Assembly (NCBI GenBank): GCA_002633005.1
Contig: NMRA01000098.1
Location: 168,384-232,383, forward strand
Length of the DNA stretch: 64,000 bases
Source: Phoronis australis
Taxonomy: Eukaryota > Phoronida > Phoronidae
Direction: 5' to 3'
The translations under genes were made by a program, and so were the position numbers. The first letter of the stretch is position 1, and each line of letters starts with the position of its first letter. The notes under the pieces are model-generated. The model was not told the DNA's origin, searched no databases, and was given only the letters and a program-made list of their open reading frames with translations. Below are positions 59,460 to 64,000 of the stretch, one piece after another.

Positions 59460-59669
59460 TACAGTACAAGACAAAAGTTATCTGACAAAATACTGTTTTC
59501 CCAGTCATGGCGTTCAGTTCTGTTAACAGCAAAAATTACTGGCAATAATTATTAGTGTGTCAAAATTGTAATTAACCTTGAAGACTAATCTGATGAATTT
59601 GGCTTCTGCCCAGCCGCCGTGACGGGGATTCCACGTTATTTTGTCTGATTAGCTTTAGCCTGTACTGTA
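59460..59669. mobile_element. MITE, TACAGTACAAGACAAAAGT family, best-preserved copy
   Basis: Left end TACAGTACAAGACAAAAGTT, right end TGTACTGTA, 210 bp. The inner TTCTGCCCAGCCGCCGTGAC and following GGGGATT match the family. Confidence 0.75.
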
Positions 59670-60540
59670 TCTGTCTCACATTTCAAACTTAGACCCCAAA
59701 TCAGAATTGCTTGAACTTGAGTCAAAGTATGGACAGTTTAGAGGCCATTGCATCAATTCCAATTTTAGGTGTAAGCAATCAACAGAAATATCTTCAAAGG
59801 GATGGATGAGAAAAACTCTCATTTTTGTTCAAGACAGTGATGATGTTAAATTGCAGTTATCTCTCCTGAAATTTACCAATAATGGCTGAGTACGTATTAG
59901 AAAGGCATGGAACACAAGACAGTGTGAACACATATCAAACAAATTTTTCCTATTGGCAATTCCATATACTGTGCCAAATTCATACAACAGATTCACAGAC
60001 TTGGGATGAAAAATATAGTCACTTTACAAAAGAATTACAAACAGTTGCCTGATGGATAAAAATATAATGAGCATTCGATGGGTTTAGGACAGCTGCGATG
60101 GCTCGTCTCCTATGGGCGCATAATGTAACTAAACACAAAACTTGCCTTATGAAATAACAGCTTTGGCATGTAGCAAAAATAAATATTTCAATCACATCAC
60201 TACACTCCTTGTATAATAATATCAAATGCTGCATTGAATTAATATGAAAATATTAGATCCAGGATAAATGTTGAACACTACGATACACAATTATACAACA
60301 AATCTATAAACTGATTGGAAGGCATGAGTGACCTAATCGAATTATGACTGTTGAAAATGAAAACTACTTAAAATGTATTCCAGACAGAACAATTAAGTTG
60401 TGAATCACATAAACTAAACATTTCATGAACAAGAAATATCTCTTAGCACAAGAATTACGTTGCAGGCCATACGATTGCCTATCACTAAATCTCACAAGGA
60501 TATCTAGTTAACTTACACTGTTTTATTCCCAGATATAATT

Positions 60541-60642
60541 TGATCTCTGTCATGGCACACAGTTCAACTGAACTGTAACAATGAATACACGACATGGCAC
60601 ACAGTTCAACTGAACTGTGACAATGAATACACGACATGGTCC
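60541..60642. repeat. 43-bp direct repeat, two copies, with an internal palindrome
   Basis: Each copy contains ACAGTTCAACTGAACTGT, an 18-base inverted repeat, then AACAATGAATACACGACATGG. It lies in the expected 3' UTR of the ATP7 gene (minus strand), so it could form paired hairpins in that RNA. Confidence 0.75.
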
Positions 60643-61064
60643 CACAATACTTGCAAGTTAAAATTACAAACGTGATCATTCAATCCCAGATATGTGACGT
60701 CATGGTAATTAATTCCAAATGACTGCAAAATGCATAAGCGTTACGTCCCGTCAAATACAAAATGCTAACGGCCAACAAACAATTCACAAGCTACAGATAG
60801 ATGCAATACACTGCATTCTGTCACAGAGCACAAAATTAATAAAATACATCAGAACGAGTTGCATTAAGCTCTCAATCAGGAATGGCTGCCCCATAATGCA
60901 ACAATACCATCATGAAATGGCTGCCTATTTCCAATAATACCCCATTCCGCCATCAAACAGTTACATAGCTGATCTTAAAAAAAACAGCTACCCATTACAC
61001 TGCACTTGGTCATTTCCATGACAACCAGAACCACCCACAACCCACTGCTCCTTCCTGTTCATCT

Positions 61065-61362
61065 TCACATCTTTGTGGTCAAGCTTAGGTTATCATCATC
61101 TGCCAGTAACTCCATCTCTTGGTCTGTTGGTATCTTCATGTAGTCCGCGCGTGTCCCCATACTCAATTGACTAATTCTCTCCACCACACTGGCTATGCTA
61201 CCTTTGATGCTCCCCTTCAAGCTGCTCTTTCCACGACCCTCAGGCAGATAGTCGTCCACTCCCCGGTGAACAGAAATCTGGCTGTCAGACTGTTCCTTCT
61301 GCTGTGTCACGTACGTATAGTAATCGGGTGTGAGAAGGCTCTTGCGGTCCTGCTTTTTCCAG
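61065..61362 (-). CDS. ATP7: Copper-transporting P-type ATPase (ATP7A/B type), last coding exon
   Basis: It encodes the C-terminal cytoplasmic tail, about 99 residues, ending in TGA. It follows LFLKL of the previous exon with a split Leu codon and then WKKQDRKSLLTPDYY. SQISVHRGVDDY matches the conserved SQVSVHIGMDD/SEISVHVGIDD of ATP7B/ATP7A. Near the end, EMELLADDD resembles the dileucine sorting signal of the vertebrate tail. Acceptor CTTTTGCAG. ATP7 proteins use ATP to export copper or load it into the secretory pathway. Confidence 0.9.
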
Positions 61363-61413
61363 CTGCAAAAGAATACCGAACTTGAAGCGCTTGTAAGACA
61401 CAATTTACTGTAG

Positions 61414-61741
61414 CAATACAAGCACAAAATGACCAGAAATAGCCCGTCATCATGACTGGGACAAATAGCCCGTCATCATGACTGGGCCGAATAGCCCGTC
61501 ATCATGACTGGGCCGAATAGCCCGTCATCATGACTGGGCTGAATCCGAATTCATAGTCAGAGTAGTCTTTCCTCGTGACTGAGAATGAAGGGAAATTAAA
61601 ACTAAGATGACTTTGACATTCTGCAATTACACTTTTGTCCCAGCAACAGATATAAACAGACATTTTTCCTGTTAACAGAATAAGCTTTCACGGCGGGAAA
61701 GTGATAATTTTTCAGATTTCTTTTGTCCAGACTGTACTGTA
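61414..61741. mobile_element. MITE, TACAGTACAAGACAAAAGT family, with internal tandem expansion
   Basis: It lies in the last ATP7 intron. The right end is TTTTGTCCAGACTGTACTGTA. Near the left end AATAGCCCGTCATCATGACT plus GGGCCG is repeated four times (about 61437-61540), an expansion not seen in other copies. Confidence 0.7.
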
Positions 61742-63399
61742 TGTCCATAAAAAGCTTAAACCATACAAGCTACCAAATAACTTTTTACTAAATGCATGTG
61801 GTCAACTTTAGTTATCGGCCTGTCACATCACTGTTCATTATTTCAAAACGAATAATCTTGTGTTCTGTGCTATGGGACATTCACATTTAGTCTCTGTTGA
61901 CATTTTTTTTCCTATAGAATAATAGGTTCTTCAAAGTCTCAATGCAATGAGATATGATCAAACAATAAGAAATTTGGAAATGTTTTCTTCCTTCTTACCA
62001 CTGTTCTACATTCCATGTCTCTCACTGTTGCATTTCAAACTCATATACAAAGCCAGACTGTCACTGAGAGAATCACAACCAGGGGTGCATTCTGTAGACC
62101 CACGAATTTTGCCAAAAAGCAAAACGAAATAAAATCATGTGAGTATTGCACCAACCTGTTCGAGACCTTACTAAAATAACCCAACACAATGGCGACCACT
62201 GAAGGATTATTTGGTCAAAATACTGAATTATAGGACAGACTTCATGAATTATGGGTCAAAAATCACTGTTAGCATACCACAAGAGTGAAGATTTTTCACT
62301 TTAAGTTCATAGCTAATGTCTTGGATTTACGCAACATATTCCTGGACACAGCATGATCCAAGATTTGCACAGTATCAAAGCAAATGACAAAAGTAATAGC
62401 CAATATGCAGATCCAACATTTTGAAAGCCGTAGCCTCTGGTGCCACGGTGCACCTTGGGATATATCAGTAACCACTTTGCATTGTCCCGGCTGATAACGG
62501 TGGCCTGTAAACGTAGTGATGATTTAGCTGTTGTGTGGCTGGATGTTTTAATAACAACAAGAAACAGCAGCATCTGAAGTATTACGAGTTCCCAAAAATC
62601 CAGAGGCTAAAAACTTATTGGTGAAAAACATTGGCAGAGCTTGAGATAAGGGCAAGTTTAGTGAGTTCGTCTTGTGCATAAACTTGTGCCTTTTTAAAAG
62701 CTGTGTACCCTCATATCAGAAGTGAGTCATAGCCAATAACACTAAGGAGTGGTCAGGTTTATTTCAAATGGGGGTATCTGAAAAAGCTTTTGATTATACT
62801 GTCCCTTGCTTCGGTCGTCTGCTGAGCTTGTTCACACCAGACAACACTTTGGAAAAGTGCAGATCTGAAGCAAAGCTGAGTACTAATAATATCATAGTGA
62901 AAATAATCATTTTGTGTTTATTAAGCTATTACTTGTCAGCAAGTTGGAGAGACATCCAGATACATGGTTTGGAAGGTCATTTAATTCAGTCATGTGGTAG
63001 ATCGAGTAAAGTGATTCGTCTTCTAACGCTTTCAAGTTTTTGTCCTCTGGACGTGATTTTCTAGTGAACAACATCACTCAAAAGCCCGAAAAAATGTTAA
63101 ACGCTTTAGCAGCATATCTACAAAATTTATATGTAAGTGCAAATTAGGGTGAAAAGGGGTAAAAAAACTGTAAAACTAGTATTTGTCTTGCAACAATTTT
63201 GACGCCCTTTTTGCTTAATGCAGCAAACGATTGAGCTCTGCTACGGTGCACGATTCAAAGCGCTTGTTTACAACAGCCCCAGCAACGTGACAAATTTTCT
63301 TCGTTCATCTTTGTTTATACAGTTCACGCACAGCATGTGAGAACACTTGGTTACTCCAGTCAATCCCAGTATGACAAGCACACTCCATTTCTGAATATG

Positions 63400-63627
63400 G
63401 GCTATTAGACAAAATACCATTTGCCTGGTCTTGATGGGTAATTTTGCTAGGAGTGATAACTATTAGGGCCACAAAATTGTGGTTGCAAAATGGCCAACTT
63501 TACTGTTAACTCCCCTACATTCTTGGTCATCAGGGGAGACTACTCTGAGGATGAATTTAACTTCCACCTAACCGTCATGACGGGGAATTCTCAGTCATTT
63601 TTCTGAATACTTTTGTCTTGTACTGTA
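63400..63627. mobile_element. MITE, TACAGTACAAGACAAAAGT family, copy in ATP7 intron
   Basis: The left part reads TAGACAAAATACCATTTGCC and the right end ACTTTTGTCTTGTACTGTA, a near-perfect family end. It includes CCGTCATGACGGGG. Confidence 0.75.
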
Positions 63628-63761
63628 GTTCAGAAACAAACATTACTCAATCTATTACAAGAACAGATATCAAAGCATACAATCTGAAGGCCAGTCCATT
63701 ATGCCACCCACTTCGCTCAAGTCCACACACGTCCTAGCTACAGGTCTATGCCATAACTTAC

Positions 63762-63982
63762 AGTTTCAGAAACAGCGAGGACGTCACCACGGAAACACTC
63801 GAGGCTGCCATGGCAGCGGACGCCATCCATGGTTGGAGCTGAAGCCCGATAGGCATGAAGACGCCAGCAGCGATGGGGATGCCGAGTAAGTTGTAGATGG
63901 TGGCGAAGCCAAAGTTGAGCCGGATGCGCCACACCGTCTTCTTGGAGAGGCTCATGGCCGCCACCACATCTAGCAGGTCATT
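63762..63982 (-). CDS. ATP7: Copper-transporting P-type ATPase (ATP7A/B type), penultimate coding exon
   Basis: 73 residues plus two bases. [20 protein letters not shown] then [40 protein letters not shown] and [12 protein letters not shown] are nearly invariant in ATP7A/ATP7B. They cover the last two transmembrane helices, including the N-x6-Y-N and M-x2-S copper-path residues (YN; MAASS). The human counterparts read V-L-S-S where this reads V-T-S-S. Acceptor TGCCTTCAG, donor GTAAGT. Upstream exons lie past the right edge of the window. Confidence 0.95.
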
Positions 63983-64000
63983 CTGAAGGCAGACATGTAC

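Overview
This window looks like eukaryotic genomic DNA from an intron-rich, repeat-rich animal. The best guess is a marine invertebrate, possibly an invertebrate deuterostome; I cannot fix the species. The reasons are GT-AG introns of 0.2-5.5 kb, metazoan gene families, many DNA transposons and MITEs beside LINE and BEL/Pao debris, and signs of two diverged haplotypes merged at an N.

Three host genes are recognisable. (1) On the minus strand at 3846-4686 is the first coding exon of a type II membrane protein of the DUF229 (sulfatase-like) family; the rest of that gene lies to the left, outside the window. (2) On the plus strand, 21754-57732, is an apparently complete gene of 22 coding exons. 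All splice phases agree and they give a 1018-residue protein. Its N-terminus is a PH domain closely resembling vertebrate PLEKHJ1. It is followed by the C2 domain, middle region and CX5R phosphatase domain of inositol polyphosphate 4-phosphatase (INPP4A/B). (3) On the minus strand at 61065-63982 are the last two coding exons of a copper-transporting P-type ATPase (ATP7A/ATP7B type), tail-to-tail with the phosphatase gene.

Layout: 1-3845, intergenic or DUF229 intron with hAT-like MITEs and a 57-bp tandem repeat; 3846-4686, DUF229 exon; 4753-5022, MITE; 6170-6900, LINE reverse transcriptase remnant; 6986-10721, a 3.7-kb element with about 330-bp inverted ends and a broken repeat-associated gene; 11210-14700, a LINE interrupted by a 1.58-kb hAT-like element; 14860-17306, three long-inverted-repeat elements, one with a perfect 9-bp target duplication; 18500-21750, BEL/Pao debris between two similar flanks; 21754-57732, the PH-C2-phosphatase gene, with introns holding nested transposons, a satellite-like array, minisatellites and a probable haplotype duplication; 57788-61060, 3' flank with MITEs and a Harbinger remnant; 61065-64000, ATP7 3' end.

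The phosphatase would bind phosphoinositides through its PH and C2 domains and remove the 4-phosphate of PI(3,4)P2, in endosomal and PI3K signalling. The ATP7 protein would move copper across the trans-Golgi or plasma membrane. Nothing suggests the three genes act together. The most interesting points are the PLEKHJ1-INPP4 fusion, with a stop codon just inside intron 4 that could release a free PH protein, and a tandemly multiplied 5' splice site after exon 19 whose extra donors would all add residues in frame.
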